The notes: a model not told the origin generated them from the sequence alone. 64,000 bases of DNA from Clostridiales bacterium (GCA_012523405.1 JAAYIN010000003.1:44508-108507), one strand, 5' to 3'. Positions 1 to 9,255 are shown, numbered from the stretch's first letter. Program-made: numbers and translations.

Positions 1-437
1 ATGCCGTTTTTGACAAAGAGGTTCATAAACACCGTCGCCACAGCAATTGGTGCGATGATATAGGGCAGATAATAGACCGTGCGGAATAATCCACGCCCTC
101 GGAACTTTTGGTTTACCGCATAGGCAAGCCCCAATGAAAGAGCTGTCAGCAAAGGCACGACAACCACAACAAATGACAGGGTGTTCCAGAGCGCACCTCG
201 GTTAAAGCTGATGAAATTCTTATCCTGAAAGAGATTGATATAATTTTGTAGGCCCAAGAATTTGCTGCGGTCGGGAACAGCAAAATTATAGTCGAAAAAA
301 CTGATGTAAAATGCTTGTGCAAAGGGCACGAGAAAAAACAGAATCCAGCAGACTGCCGCGGGCAGGATAAATACTAGTCCTGTGAGATGCTCATCCCGAT
401 TGGCTAAGCTTCTGGGTTTCACTGCATTCGCTCTCAT
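1..437 (-). CDS. Sugar ABC transporter permease, MalF/UgpA type (partial, runs off left edge)
   Basis: N-terminal 145 or so residues of a carbohydrate ABC transporter inner-membrane permease; the rest lies beyond base 1. The start at 437 follows a good GAAAGGAGG ribosome site. After a charged N-terminus there is a first membrane segment (GLVFILPAAVCWILFFLVP), then the family's 'F..L.NY..LF.D..F' stretch, a second membrane segment and the start of the binding-protein-dependent transport domain with its 'R..R.VYYLP' stretch. It lies downstream of the solute-binding protein gene at 522-1727 on the same strand, so the two belong to one sugar uptake operon. The second permease is expected further left. 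Substrate is not evident. Confidence 0.9.
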   Translation of the reverse strand, partial: MRANAVKPRSLANRDEHLTGLVFILPAAVCWILFFLVPFAQAFYISFFDYNFAVPDRSKFLGLQNYINLFQDKNFISFNRGALWNTLSFVVVVVPLLTALSLGLAYAVNQKFRGRGLFRTVYYLPYIIAPIAVATVFMNLFVKNG

Positions 438-460
438 AGCGGGGCCTCCTTTCAATACAG

Positions 461-496
461 AAGGGAAGAGCAGGGAATTATCCCTGCTCTTCCCTT
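461..496 (-). terminator. Strong hairpin between binding-protein and permease genes
   Basis: A perfect 16-bp inverted repeat (461-476 pairs with 481-496) with a 4-base loop (ATTA), placed between the stop of the binding-protein gene and the start of the permease gene. There is no long T run after it on the minus strand, so partial termination or 3'-end protection of the binding-protein mRNA is more likely than full termination. Confidence 0.8.
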
Positions 497-521
497 TGTG
501 TATACGCTTTATTCTGCTAGA

Positions 522-1727
522 TTAGTTGCCATATGCTTCGAACAACGCATCCAAGATTTCCTGAGGAGTGGTTGTGTCGCCGCCGTAGATAACGCCTTCC
601 AATGCGGAGGTGAAATCTGTCTGGAACTGAAGGTCAGAAGGATAGTTGAAGCCCGTTGCAGTTGCTTCATAGTCGTTCAGCACTGCGAGTTCAGGGTTCA
701 GCTCGAGGAATGTCTCCATGACGGAAGGATCGCTTGGGCGTCCGCCTGTGATTTCAGCATTCGCTACCTGATACTCAGGGCGAGCCATGTATAGTGCAAC
801 CTTCGCAGCCAATTCTTCGTTCTTGGTGCCGGTTAGCACTGCGTATGCATAGGAGTGAAGGGTTGCGCCGTTGTTGCCGTCGCCGCCGGGCATGGGGATG
901 AAGGTGTAGTTGGTGTCAGGTGCGCTTGCGCTCATTGTGCCAACATACCATGTACCGCCGGTAGACATAGCAGACTGTCCTGCTGCGAAAACTTCGCCGT
1001 CCCAGCTCTTGCCAGCGTCCTTAGCGGTCGTAGCGAGGCCTTCTTCAAACATCTTGAAGATGAAGGTCAAAGCGTCAACGTTTTCTTTGCTGTTGATGGT
1101 CGTGCCGCCATTCCAGCCGCCGCCAAAGGAGTTCATGTACTGGGTGGGGTGGAAGATGTTGCCGATATCAAGGCAAACACCTACTACATCGTCTTTAGTC
1201 AAAACCTTGGATGCTTCGTAGACTTCTTCCCAAGTCGTGGGATATTCGCCTAGGTCAGCAGCTGTCCACAGGTCAACGTTTACTGCAAAGGTTGCAGGAG
1301 CCGCTGTGGTGGGGATGCCGTATTGCTTGCCATCGTAGTTCCAAACATTTACGGAAGATTCGGATAGAGCGCTCATGTCCAGATTGAAATCATCAAGTGC
1401 GATGACTAGACCTTGATCGATCAATTGCAGATGCTGCTCGTTGGTGATGTTTACAATGTCAGGAGCTGTGCCAGCAGCGATTTCGCCGGGCAATCTCTGG
1501 TAGAAGTCTGCAACGCCGGGATACTGTTGCAATTTCACTTCGCCAACTTCGGGGAATTGCTCCATGATACCTTCGATAGCTTTTGCAAAAGCCTTGTCTT
1601 CTCCTGATGATCCCCAATAGCCAACCGTTAAAGTGACTTTTTCGGCGGATTCAGCGGTAGCAACGCCTAGTAGAGAGACACACATTACCATCATAAGTAG
1701 CATTGCGACCATTTTCTTCATTTTCAT
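522..1727 (-). CDS. Sugar ABC transporter extracellular solute-binding protein (family 1)
   Basis: About 401 residues. An in-frame upstream ATG exists at 1742, but its first codons (ATGAGGAGGAGC) are the ribosome binding site itself, so the start is taken at 1727 (MKMKKMVAMLL). A hydrophobic signal peptide ends near GVATA-ES; no convincing lipobox cysteine. The mature part has the usual family-1 features ('WTAADLGEYPTTWEEVYEASK', 'FAAGQSAMSTGGTWYVG', 'AAKVALYMARPEYQ'). It captures sugar outside the membrane for the permease at 1-437. The YesN/YesM pair upstream is the likely regulator. Substrate unknown. Confidence 0.92.
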   Translation of the reverse strand: MKMKKMVAMLLMMVMCVSLLGVATAESAEKVTLTVGYWGSSGEDKAFAKAIEGIMEQFPEVGEVKLQQYPGVADFYQRLPGEIAAGTAPDIVNITNEQHLQLIDQGLVIALDDFNLDMSALSESSVNVWNYDGKQYGIPTTAAPATFAVNVDLWTAADLGEYPTTWEEVYEASKVLTKDDVVGVCLDIGNIFHPTQYMNSFGGGWNGGTTINSKENVDALTFIFKMFEEGLATTAKDAGKSWDGEVFAAGQSAMSTGGTWYVGTMSASAPDTNYTFIPMPGGDGNNGATLHSYAYAVLTGTKNEELAAKVALYMARPEYQVANAEITGGRPSDPSVMETFLELNPELAVLNDYEATATGFNYPSDLQFQTDFTSALEGVIYGGDTTTPQEILDALFEAYGN

Positions 1728-1838
1728 ATTGCTCCTCCTCATACTGTTGTGTTGGTTACTTATAACATTAGTTTAGGGGAAAACTTGGTCAATATCAATA
1801 GAAAATTATACGCTTTATGTCAATTTTATGACCAAAAG

Positions 1839-1889
1839 AAAACCGAAACCAGATTGAACAAGCTTCATATGTCAATCGGTTTCGGTTTT
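1839..1889 (-). terminator. Rho-independent terminator after the YesN/YesM-type genes
   Basis: Inverted repeat AAAACCGAAACC (1839-1850) with GGTTTCGGTTTT (1878-1889), extended inward by GATTGA/TCAATC. Read on the minus strand it ends in a T-rich run. It separates the two-component operon (1930-5186) from the binding-protein gene, which therefore needs its own promoter in 1740-1830. Confidence 0.8.
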
Positions 1890-1929
1890 ACTATTAAGAT
1901 CATGACCTTTCTTTTACTATCATGCTCTC

Positions 1930-3474
1930 CTAGGACTCCCCGCGCTGATTTCTAAATTGGTTAGGGGTAATCCCTGTATATTTTTTAAAGACACTTGTAT
2001 AGTAAGCAGCAGAATTAAGCCCGCATTTTTCAGCAATTTCATAGTGCTTTAAGTTCGTATTGAGCATTAAGTATTTTGCATGGTTAACACGTTGGAGCAT
2101 GATGTAGTTGCTGACGGGCTGACCAACGAACTTGGCAAAAATACGGCTGAGATACCCCCCGCTCACGCCCACTACCCGCGCAACATCATCCAGTGTGAGA
2201 TCCTCAGCAAAATGATTGTTGATATACTCGACAGCTTGAGCTGCCAAGTAATTCTGAGGAACATCAGCGCCGCCTGAAATATTCTCCAGTTCTCCAATAT
2301 AACCTATCATTTGATCTAATGTCATATCCGCAGGCACAGTCACTTCTGCTTCTCCCCTGCTTGTCATGAGTGTTTTGACATAATCTTTCAGCAGATATAA
2401 AAAGGTTGATTTATCAGGCACTACGTTAGTATCCCGAATCTTATCCTTAACGATCTTCATCAACTGCAATATATCTGCTTTCTCATTGCCCTTGAGCACT
2501 TTTTCATGCTCTTGCTTCATGAGTTTCATCGCTTCGGTAAAGGCACTCTTATCAAGCTTTGATGATTCCCATAGAATTGTTTCGTCAGGAAAGAAGAAAT
2601 TTCTATTGAGCAGATGGATCATCTGTTGCAGGCTCTCGGGCAAATGACAAACATCATGAACGCGCAACGAAATTCCCACCAGCGCATCCATATCCAAAAA
2701 GGTGCTGACACTCTTTTGAATGCGCGTGGCGCATATGCGCAGGATATCCATTGTCTCCGCAGTTCCTCTATGATTAGGTATGGAAAGCGGGATTATATAG
2801 TTGTCAGGGGATAGACGCATGATTTCGTATACGCATTCTTTGCTCATGCTTTCAGAAATAAGCGAATTCATGGCTGTAAATAAAGTATCTTGTTCTTCAC
2901 GTTCATAGCGCTTAAGCATATCTCTATACCTCTTGATATGAACAAGTAAATAATAGAGGCAATCATCTTTGAGCGGAATGTTATATTTTTTGCAACCATC
3001 AAAAAAATCCTGCTTATCGGCTAAACCGGTCATGAACAGATTAAATAAGAAGTTCTCTCGTCTTTCTTGCTTTCCACGCGCTTGATTCGCTTGGTTTTCG
3101 CCTTGCTGTACCTTCGCTCGCCTGAGAAAGTCCATGATATTAAGTCCATCCACTTCGTTTTTAAGAACATAGTCATCCGCGCCAAGGCGCAGCGCCTGCT
3201 GTGCATAGTCAAAATCCTGATGGCAGGTCAAAATAATGATATGCTTCGTGTACCCTTGCTTTCGTACGCGCTCAAGCACTTGCAGGCCGTCAAGCCCTGG
3301 AATGGTGATGTCAAGCAGCACAATATCAGGCTGTTTTTGTAAGATCAGGTCTACCGCTTGCAGACCATTATCCGTTTCCGCGACAATTTCGTATTCCTCG
3401 CCCGAATGCTCGATGACCGTGCGAATACCCAGTCGAACAAGCGATTCATCTTCTACAATCAGCACTTGGATCAT
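1930..3474 (-). CDS. YesN-type response regulator (REC + AraC DNA-binding domain)
   Basis: 514 residues. The N-terminal receiver domain (about 1-120) has the acidic pair E8/D9, the phosphoacceptor D55 in 'DIVLLDITIPGLDG' and the 'YVLKNE' lysine. A long middle region of about 290 residues follows, then two helix-turn-helix motifs of AraC type at about 415-510 ('LTLDDVARVVGVSGGYLSR', 'YEIAEKCGLNSAAYYTSVFKK'). The start codon overlaps the stop of the kinase gene by 4 bases (ATGA), so the two are translationally coupled. This class activates adjacent sugar transporter genes; the binding protein downstream is the obvious target (inference). Confidence 0.93.
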   Translation of the reverse strand: MIQVLIVEDESLVRLGIRTVIEHSGEEYEIVAETDNGLQAVDLILQKQPDIVLLDITIPGLDGLQVLERVRKQGYTKHIIILTCHQDFDYAQQALRLGADDYVLKNEVDGLNIMDFLRRAKVQQGENQANQARGKQERRENFLFNLFMTGLADKQDFFDGCKKYNIPLKDDCLYYLLVHIKRYRDMLKRYEREEQDTLFTAMNSLISESMSKECVYEIMRLSPDNYIIPLSIPNHRGTAETMDILRICATRIQKSVSTFLDMDALVGISLRVHDVCHLPESLQQMIHLLNRNFFFPDETILWESSKLDKSAFTEAMKLMKQEHEKVLKGNEKADILQLMKIVKDKIRDTNVVPDKSTFLYLLKDYVKTLMTSRGEAEVTVPADMTLDQMIGYIGELENISGGADVPQNYLAAQAVEYINNHFAEDLTLDDVARVVGVSGGYLSRIFAKFVGQPVSNYIMLQRVNHAKYLMLNTNLKHYEIAEKCGLNSAAYYTSVFKKYTGITPNQFRNQRGES

Positions 3475-5186
3475 ACGCTTTCCTCCTGTGTTGTCTTGGC
3501 ATATTCCTCTGGAATGGTGATGGTTGTCCTTGTGAAGCTTCCAAGTTCACTGTCAATTTTCACGCAATATGGCGATCCATACTCAAGCTCTATGCGCTGT
3601 ACCACGTTAAATACACCAATTTGATTGATGCCTCGTTGCGGCATGTACCCATCCACGCGTAGTACCTGATTGATCTGCTCTTGCGTCATTCCGCAGCCGT
3701 TGTCCTCTAGCACATAGGTAATGCATCCATTTTCTCTGGTAATGGAAATATCCAGTACACCATCATGGTCTAATCCGTCAAGTCCGTGAAAAACACTGTT
3801 TTCAAGGAAAGGCTGCAACAAATACTTGAGCGTTAGACAGTTTTGGATGTCCTCATCCACATTGAAATTCACCACAAAACGATTTGGATAGCGAACTTGC
3901 AGAATCTCGATATAATACCGTAGCTGTTCAAGCTCTGTCGATATCGTTATTTTATCATTGCTTTCCCGTACAGCAAAGGACAGAATTTTAGATAGGTTTC
4001 CAAGCGTCGCCTCGATTGATTTGTTGCCTTGCAGATGCGCCATCCACTTGATTGTATTGAGGGTGTTAAGCAAGAAATGAGGAGAGATTTGCGCTTGTAA
4101 TGCTTGAAATTCTGCTACGCGCTTCTGCTCTTCCTCCACATATATACGGTCGATTAATTGCTCGGTGTTTTCAACCATGACATTAAAGGATTCGCAAACC
4201 TCGCCCATTTCGCCGCCATCGGTCACTTTCGAACGAACCGTTAAATCACCCTTTTGTACTTCTTTCATACAGGTGTTGAGGTTTCTGATTGGTTTCATCG
4301 TTCTGTCGCTTAGCAGCTCTGCCAGCACAGCTGAAATAACACAGCTTAGCAGTGCAAACAAAAGGATGAAGATGACTGGTTTTTGTGCGCTTTTATAGAA
4401 ATAGGTCATTGGTATATAGGATGACAACTGTATTCCATATTCATCATTTTGGCTGTGCAGTGATATATATGATCCATATGATGCCGGTTGTTGCTCCTTT
4501 GATGTTGTGATGGAACGGCCCATATAGTCTGTTAATATCGCAATTGCGTTGTCTTCTAGCTTTGCGCCCTCAATCATTTTCTCGATATCTCGAACCAGCA
4601 CATCAATGCGAATTACGCCCAACTCCCGATCCGATCCTGCTTCCCGAATCAGGCGTGAAAAACACAGCATCGGTTCTGCTTGAGGGTAGAGTTCATCTTC
4701 CTCAAGCAGAAAAATCGCATAATCCTTATCCGACTCATTCAAGGCTTGAAGCCATGCCTGTTGCTCTAGCCCAGATATATTAGGAGATCGGCTGCCTTTG
4801 TTTTTAAATGATGCAATCCCTGAATTATTAGGGACAAGTGTAATGCCATAAATCAATTTATTGCGATAGTAGGTATTCCCGTAGATGACTTCCGTAATAA
4901 TGTCCAGATCTTGATAAATGTCATACCGCGTGTCATCGGTTGCATATCCTTTTTGCAGTATTGCGTATGTCCTCGGATCTAGTATCGGCGATACAGATGC
5001 CTCATTCATGTAGTCAATGGTGCTTACAATCGTGACCATCGTTTGATCGGTGAGCGCCTGAACTGAGGATTTAGTGGTTACACGAAGGGAGCTAAATACA
5101 TAGATAAACATGACAATCGTGCTAAACAGAACAATAAAGGCGGCCGTAAAAAAACTAATAAGCTTAATCCTGGTTTTCATTGTCAT
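3471..5186 (-). CDS. YesM-type sensor histidine kinase
   Basis: 571 residues. A membrane segment at about 9-32, an extracellular sensor of about 235 residues, a second membrane segment at about 270-292, a HAMP linker, then the His_kinase domain with the phosphoacceptor in 'QISPHFLLNTLNTIKWMA' and an ATPase domain ('LQPFLENSVFHGLDG', 'LEDNGCGM'). Ribosome site AGAGG eight bases before the start. It phosphorylates the regulator encoded by the overlapping next gene. The extracellular ligand is probably a sugar or the loaded binding protein (inference from family). Confidence 0.93.
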   Translation of the reverse strand: MTMKTRIKLISFFTAAFIVLFSTIVMFIYVFSSLRVTTKSSVQALTDQTMVTIVSTIDYMNEASVSPILDPRTYAILQKGYATDDTRYDIYQDLDIITEVIYGNTYYRNKLIYGITLVPNNSGIASFKNKGSRSPNISGLEQQAWLQALNESDKDYAIFLLEEDELYPQAEPMLCFSRLIREAGSDRELGVIRIDVLVRDIEKMIEGAKLEDNAIAILTDYMGRSITTSKEQQPASYGSYISLHSQNDEYGIQLSSYIPMTYFYKSAQKPVIFILLFALLSCVISAVLAELLSDRTMKPIRNLNTCMKEVQKGDLTVRSKVTDGGEMGEVCESFNVMVENTEQLIDRIYVEEEQKRVAEFQALQAQISPHFLLNTLNTIKWMAHLQGNKSIEATLGNLSKILSFAVRESNDKITISTELEQLRYYIEILQVRYPNRFVVNFNVDEDIQNCLTLKYLLQPFLENSVFHGLDGLDHDGVLDISITRENGCITYVLEDNGCGMTQEQINQVLRVDGYMPQRGINQIGVFNVVQRIELEYGSPYCVKIDSELGSFTRTTITIPEEYAKTTQEESV

Positions 5187-5224
5187 TGAATCGACCTCTT
5201 TGCATTGTCATTTATTGTTTAGTC

Positions 5225-5233
5225 ATTATACCA
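5225..5233 (-). promoter_or_regulatory. Extended -10 promoter candidate for the YesM-type kinase gene
   Basis: Minus strand reads TGGTATAAT, an extended -10 with a consensus hexamer at 5225-5230, about 40 bases before the kinase start. No good -35 is visible at the right distance. Confidence 0.5.
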
Positions 5234-5289
5234 CAAAACATGAGACGAAATGAAGATGAGTAATAGATATACTTCATCTATGTATTTTT

Positions 5290-5802
5290 TCAGCCTACGC
5301 TAATGAGATCAAGAATTGTATCCGCCATTTCTTGAGGTGTACATCCATGTGCATCTATAATCCACTCACCCATTGTCAGCAATAGTCCGCCCTCGATGAA
5401 CTTACGCTGGAAATGGGTGGTTTCGCGCGGTAGGACATCAGTGGATAAAACACGCTTGAGGTAGTCACCGAATGGTTTTTGAATCAATGACGTTAGGTGA
5501 TGCTTGGCAAGAAGTTTCGCAGTCTTTTCGTCTTGCTTCCAAAAATCAAAACACCGACATAATGCTTCTCGCAAATCGGCTTCTTTTGATAGCGTATCCA
5601 TGTAGCTTTCAAACGTCATATCGAAATGTTCGAGCAGTATTTCATCTTTGCTTTCGAAATGCCGATAAAAAGTCAAGCGGGCAACACCTGCTGTTTCTGT
5701 AATATCTGTAATGGTGATGTCGCCATAGTCGTGCGTCTCCATTAGCGTAAACAATGCATCAATCATGAGGCGCACACTTCGTGCTGCTTGCTTATTTTTC
5801 AT
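5290..5802 (-). CDS. TetR/AcrR family transcriptional regulator
   Basis: 170 residues from the start at 5802, chosen because GGAGGAG lies five bases upstream; a longer in-frame start at 5874 has no ribosome site and would cover the operator-like repeat. The N-terminal helix-turn-helix reads 'ITITDITETAGVARLTFYRHFESKDEIL', typical of TetR. The C-terminal ligand domain is short. Divergent from a broken membrane-protein gene starting at about 5928. It probably represses itself and that gene through the inverted repeat between them (inference). Confidence 0.88.
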   Translation of the reverse strand: MKNKQAARSVRLMIDALFTLMETHDYGDITITDITETAGVARLTFYRHFESKDEILLEHFDMTFESYMDTLSKEADLREALCRCFDFWKQDEKTAKLLAKHHLTSLIQKPFGDYLKRVLSTDVLPRETTHFQRKFIEGGLLLTMGEWIIDAHGCTPQEMADTILDLISVG

Positions 5803-5872
5803 TTTCTCCTCCAACTGTGACATAATGCGCCAAGCTATATCTTGAATATGTAGTATCTTCATTGTACAATGC

Positions 5873-5894
5873 AACTGTTACATTTGCAACAGTT
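5873..5894. promoter_or_regulatory. Operator-like inverted repeat between TetR gene and divergent gene
   Basis: AACTGTT (5873-5879) and AACAGTT (5888-5894) form a perfect 7-bp inverted repeat with an 8-base spacer, in the intergenic space between two divergent genes. The size and place fit a TetR dimer site. The two halves also read as a near direct repeat GCAACTGTT/GCAACAGTT. Confidence 0.55.
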
Positions 5895-5927
5895 AATACG
5901 GCGGTTGCGTGAAAAGGAGAAGTGGAT

Positions 5928-6448
5928 ATGGATGTTTTTTAGTGTTACTCGGTGGTATTTGCTGGTCCATCGTTTATATCGAACTCATCAGGAAAGGGTT
6001 CAAGGACAAAACCTATGCTATGCCCCTATTTGCCCTAGGTCTTAACTTTGTATGGGAATTGATTTATTCGGTCAATACGCTCATGCTTAGCGCAGCTTCT
6101 TTACAGGGTTGGGTGAACCTGGTTTGGGCAATGCTTGATGTCGTGATTGTGTACTCCTATTTCAAATATGGTCGTGAAGATTTTCCTGCAAAAGCAAAGA
6201 AGTATTTTGTGCCCTTTAGCATATTAGCCTTCGCTGCTTGCTTCCTGCTTCAATTCGCATTCTACTTCCATTTTGATAGTGTGGCGGCTTCAAAGTACTC
6301 TTCATTTGCATAAAATGCTGCGATGTCGATTATGTTTGTCACCATGCTCTATCAGCGATGGAACACGCGTGGGCAGACGGTTGTGTGTTTTGTATTTGAT
6401 GGCATCTATGTTGCCACCCTTCACAAATGGAAGAAACAAGGGATATAG
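5928..6448 (+). pseudogene. Broken Pyr4/PaxB-like transmembrane terpene cyclase homologue
   Basis: A multi-pass membrane protein with the hallmark of the fungal Pyr4/PaxB cyclase family: 'GFKDKTYAMP' followed by 'NFVWELIYS' (the Glu is the catalytic acid in that family), then 'VWAMLDVVIVYSYFKYG'. The AAGGAG ribosome site points to ATG 5928, but that frame closes at TAG 5940-5942; one extra T in the run 5935-5940 would restore the frame. Further on an in-frame TAA (6311-6313) interrupts 'SSFA*NAAMSIMFVTMLYQRW', probably from CAA. After 'RGQTVVC' the reading frame jumps to a family-like C-terminus 'FVFDGIYVATLHKWK', so about 40 residues also seem to be missing. A GTG at 5909 opens the long frame but lacks a ribosome site. 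Inactive on present evidence. Confidence 0.62.
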
Positions 6449-6505
6449 CTTCGAATGATACTATAAAGCAAGCAAACATCCTTCCAAAACCTCATAGAAA
6501 CTCAT

Positions 6506-6540
6506 AAAAATGCCCCTAGCTGATCAAATGCTAGGGGCTA
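6506..6540 (-). terminator. Terminator after the radical SAM gene
   Basis: GCCCCTAGC (6512-6520) pairs with GCTAGGGGC (6530-6538); on the minus strand the stem is followed by ATTTTTATG. It lies 25 bases beyond the radical SAM stop codon. Confidence 0.85.
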
Positions 6541-6565
6541 TCATTAAACCAATTGATTTGTATCG

Positions 6566-7972
6566 TTATTTGCTGCAGGCGTTGCAGCCGCTGCAAGGCG
6601 AACCTTCTAATTCTGGATGACTCTTTGTCCAAAGCTGATCCGCTACAGGGGTCCAGTTTTCAGCAGCGGTTTTGCACTTAGCCGTCAGATCATCCACATC
6701 CTCCTTTGCCGCCATATCGGTGGAGTATGCACCGCTTGCATGAACCATATCAGCTAACGCACCTTGATTGTCAAGCAATGGGCAGGGACGCAGGTGGTTA
6801 TCGTTGAAGGGCTGTCCTTCCTTGTATGCAGTGAACAGAGGATTCTGATAAGCTTCCAGCAGGGTATGTGTACGTATATTGGAATCAGAATAATGAATGA
6901 ATGCGCAGGGCTCGATGTCGCCGTTTGCGTTGATATGCAGATAGCAGCGACCGCCGGCGATGCATCCCTTCACATATTCGCCGTCATTCCAGAAATCCAT
7001 GGTAAACATAGGCTTGGCTGTTGCTGTTTCATTGCGGAATTTACGGATTTGTTGGTACATATATGCGCGCTGCTCAGCGGTGGCGATTAAGTCGGTTGGT
7101 GCACCCACGCCAACTGGCATGTACGTGAAATACCATGCAAACTTACAGCCTTGATCGATGAGAAAATCAAAGTATTCCTCACTGCCGATAACATCTGTAT
7201 TATGACTGGTATAGCATAGCGATGCACCGAATATAAGCTTTTTCTCCTTCAGGAGCTTCATCGCTTTGATCACTTTGTCGTATGTGCCTACGCCGCGCCT
7301 AGCATCCGTGCTTTCCCGATCGCCTTCAATGGAAATTGCGGGTCCAAAGTTCCTTACGCGTAACATTTCATCGACGAACGCTTCGTCAATCAACGTACCG
7401 TTTGTGAAAGCTAGGAACATGCAGTCATCATGCTTTTCACATAAGCGAATGATATCGGCTTTACGCACAAGTGGTTCTCCGCCCGAATAGATGTACATGT
7501 AAGTACCCATTTCTTTACCTTGCGAAATGATTGAATCAAGTTCATCAAAACTCATATTAAGCTGGTTGCCGTATTCTGCCGCCCAGCAGCCAATGCAGCT
7601 CAGGTTGCAGGCGCTGGTAGGATCCAATAAAATCGCCCACGGTACATTGCAATTGTGTTCCTTTTTAAACTTAATTTGTCTATCTAGACCAATGATAGCT
7701 GAATTGAGGATGAAGTTGCGAAAAAAAGTCGCACGGCAGTCATCATCAATGTCATCCCATAAACTTAGAAGAAACTTATACCAAGGATTTTCGGTATCCT
7801 TGATGATTTCACGAACCGCATCCCTTTGCTTCGCCATGCTATTTCTGGGCGCCATGCGATCAACCCACTCCATTAGTTTGGGGATGTTTTTTTCAGGTTC
7901 GGTTTTTGTCATATTGAGTGCTTTCTCAACGCCATATGCTTTTAGGTGTTCAACCATTGTACGTTCGCTCAT
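6566..7972 (-). CDS. Radical SAM protein with C-terminal SPASM-like cysteines
   Basis: 468 residues from the start at 7972 (GTGAGG ribosome site; an in-frame ATG at 8095 has no ribosome site). A helical N-terminal region of about 110 residues precedes the radical SAM core. The cluster motif is C-x3-C-x2-C in 'SACNLSCIGCWAAEYG' (residues 122, 126, 129), followed by the SAM-binding 'YSGGEPLVRK' motif. The C-terminus carries 'GGRCYLHINANGDIEPCAF', 'RPCPLL' and a terminal 'PCSGCNACSK', consistent with auxiliary iron-sulfur clusters. Divergent from a gene of the same fold without these cysteines (8203-9255). The substrate is unknown; SPASM proteins often modify peptides, but no precursor peptide is seen nearby. 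Confidence 0.9.
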   Translation of the reverse strand: MSERTMVEHLKAYGVEKALNMTKTEPEKNIPKLMEWVDRMAPRNSMAKQRDAVREIIKDTENPWYKFLLSLWDDIDDDCRATFFRNFILNSAIIGLDRQIKFKKEHNCNVPWAILLDPTSACNLSCIGCWAAEYGNQLNMSFDELDSIISQGKEMGTYMYIYSGGEPLVRKADIIRLCEKHDDCMFLAFTNGTLIDEAFVDEMLRVRNFGPAISIEGDRESTDARRGVGTYDKVIKAMKLLKEKKLIFGASLCYTSHNTDVIGSEEYFDFLIDQGCKFAWYFTYMPVGVGAPTDLIATAEQRAYMYQQIRKFRNETATAKPMFTMDFWNDGEYVKGCIAGGRCYLHINANGDIEPCAFIHYSDSNIRTHTLLEAYQNPLFTAYKEGQPFNDNHLRPCPLLDNQGALADMVHASGAYSTDMAAKEDVDDLTAKCKTAAENWTPVADQLWTKSHPELEGSPCSGCNACSK

Positions 7973-8202
7973 AAAATCCTCACTTTCATCATCTGTGGAC
8001 AGGCTGGACTTATTAAATTTGCCTTGATCATAGTATTCCACAAGTTCAGAGCCAAAGCACTGGGCAAAAACATATTTTGCACAAAAAACAAGCAAACAGG
8101 GATTTTTGTCTGGTTTTTGGGCATTTTACGATTTTGTCTATTTTTTTGATTGTCATCGGAGTGTATGATGAGAATGGAATGTTCATAGTGGAGGTCAGCC
8201 CA

Positions 8203-9255
8203 ATGAAACCAAACCAACTAAAGGTGGCAATGATCAGATCCGCAGTGAAAAAGGGAATCAGAGATATTAAGGATGAACCCAAGCGCGGTGCTCGCAACCT
8301 TGTTGAGCTTGGGGAAATGTTTTCAACTGGAGCATACCAACAGAACTTCTTCACAATGGCAATGAACCATCTCAATGACGAAAGCAGCGCCTATTACCGA
8401 ATTGTGAACCGCGTTGTTCAAACAATGAACGAGGAGACACTTTTGACATTTGGGATCAATCTTGGCTATAACGCATTGATTCATGGCGGTGGGATGATCC
8501 GCTGCATTGAGCAAAGAGAAGGCTTTAACGTGCCATGGTGCTTGCAGATTGAGCTTGGTGATGAGGCTGGGGTGCTGCCTTTGGATATTGAAGCGATCAT
8601 TGAGCAAGGGATGGAACTTGGTATCTACTGCTACCTCTTCTCCATTGATACGGAATATTCGCATATGGAAGAATTGCTGCAAATCATCCATTCGCAGAGT
8701 GATTGCGCTTTTTTATTATTTCTGCATCCTTCTATGATCACCAGTGCTTTTTGCGATGCATTTCTAGAATTACACAACGCATTGCCCGTTTTGGACATAG
8801 ATGTGGTAAGCGAGGACGAACTAAAATGTGCGATCGATCAGCTTTCCAGCGTCAACTGCCTACCTTCAGGATTTACCCGCCAAGCTGACTTTACAGCCAA
8901 GGACAAAGCAAATGAAACACTTGAGTATGCTGAAGCGATTGATCTGCATGTATTGGTATTTGTGCGCATAGAAAAACACCGTCCCACAAACGAGGACGAT
9001 GTATACAGGCAGCTGGTGAAGCTCAGAGAGAACTTGGATGTGCCGGTACTGCCTATTGATTTATTCGGTGATCTTGCCCATGCTGATCGCGTGATTTCTA
9101 CTGAGGCTTGCCTTGCCTCAATTAAAAAAGACGGCACATTTACGTTGTCCAACATGGAACAGAGCGTATGGATGAGTGGCTATAATATTCGCGAGCAGTC
9201 CTTGCAGGAAATATTAGAACATGCCATGCCAAAGCGTAAGAATGCGTCAATTTGA
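8203..9255 (+). CDS. Cysteine-less radical SAM-like protein (probable pseudoenzyme partner)
   Basis: 350 residues; start at 8203 chosen for GTGGAGG eight bases upstream (a longer frame from 8077 has no ribosome site). By eye it aligns with the divergent radical SAM protein across most of its length: both have 'NVPW' before the core, then 'IEAIIEQGMELGIYCYLFSI' against 'LDSIISQGKEMGTYMYIYSG', then 'SDCAFLLFLHPSMITSAFCDAF' against 'DDCMFLAFTNGTLIDEAFVDEM'. The C-x3-C-x2-C segment is replaced by a shorter stretch without cysteines (ELGDEAGVLPL), GGEP is lost, and the SPASM cysteines are absent. The reading frame is long and intact, so it looks kept rather than decaying. It overlaps the TetR gene end to end by 9 bases. 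A regulatory or scaffolding partner is an inference. Confidence 0.75.
   Translation: MKPNQLKVAMIRSAVKKGIRDIKDEPKRGARNLVELGEMFSTGAYQQNFFTMAMNHLNDESSAYYRIVNRVVQTMNEETLLTFGINLGYNALIHGGGMIRCIEQREGFNVPWCLQIELGDEAGVLPLDIEAIIEQGMELGIYCYLFSIDTEYSHMEELLQIIHSQSDCAFLLFLHPSMITSAFCDAFLELHNALPVLDIDVVSEDELKCAIDQLSSVNCLPSGFTRQADFTAKDKANETLEYAEAIDLHVLVFVRIEKHRPTNEDDVYRQLVKLRENLDVPVLPIDLFGDLAHADRVISTEACLASIKKDGTFTLSNMEQSVWMSGYNIREQSLQEILEHAMPKRKNASI

Noticed and set aside
498..1607. Open frames on the plus strand opposite the binding-protein gene
   Set aside because: Antisense shadows with no ribosome sites and no recognisable domains; the minus-strand gene explains the coding pattern.
8077..8202. N-terminal extension of the cysteine-less radical SAM-like gene
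   Set aside because: No ribosome site before 8077 and the extra residues look like translated promoter sequence; GTGGAGG before 8203 decides the start.
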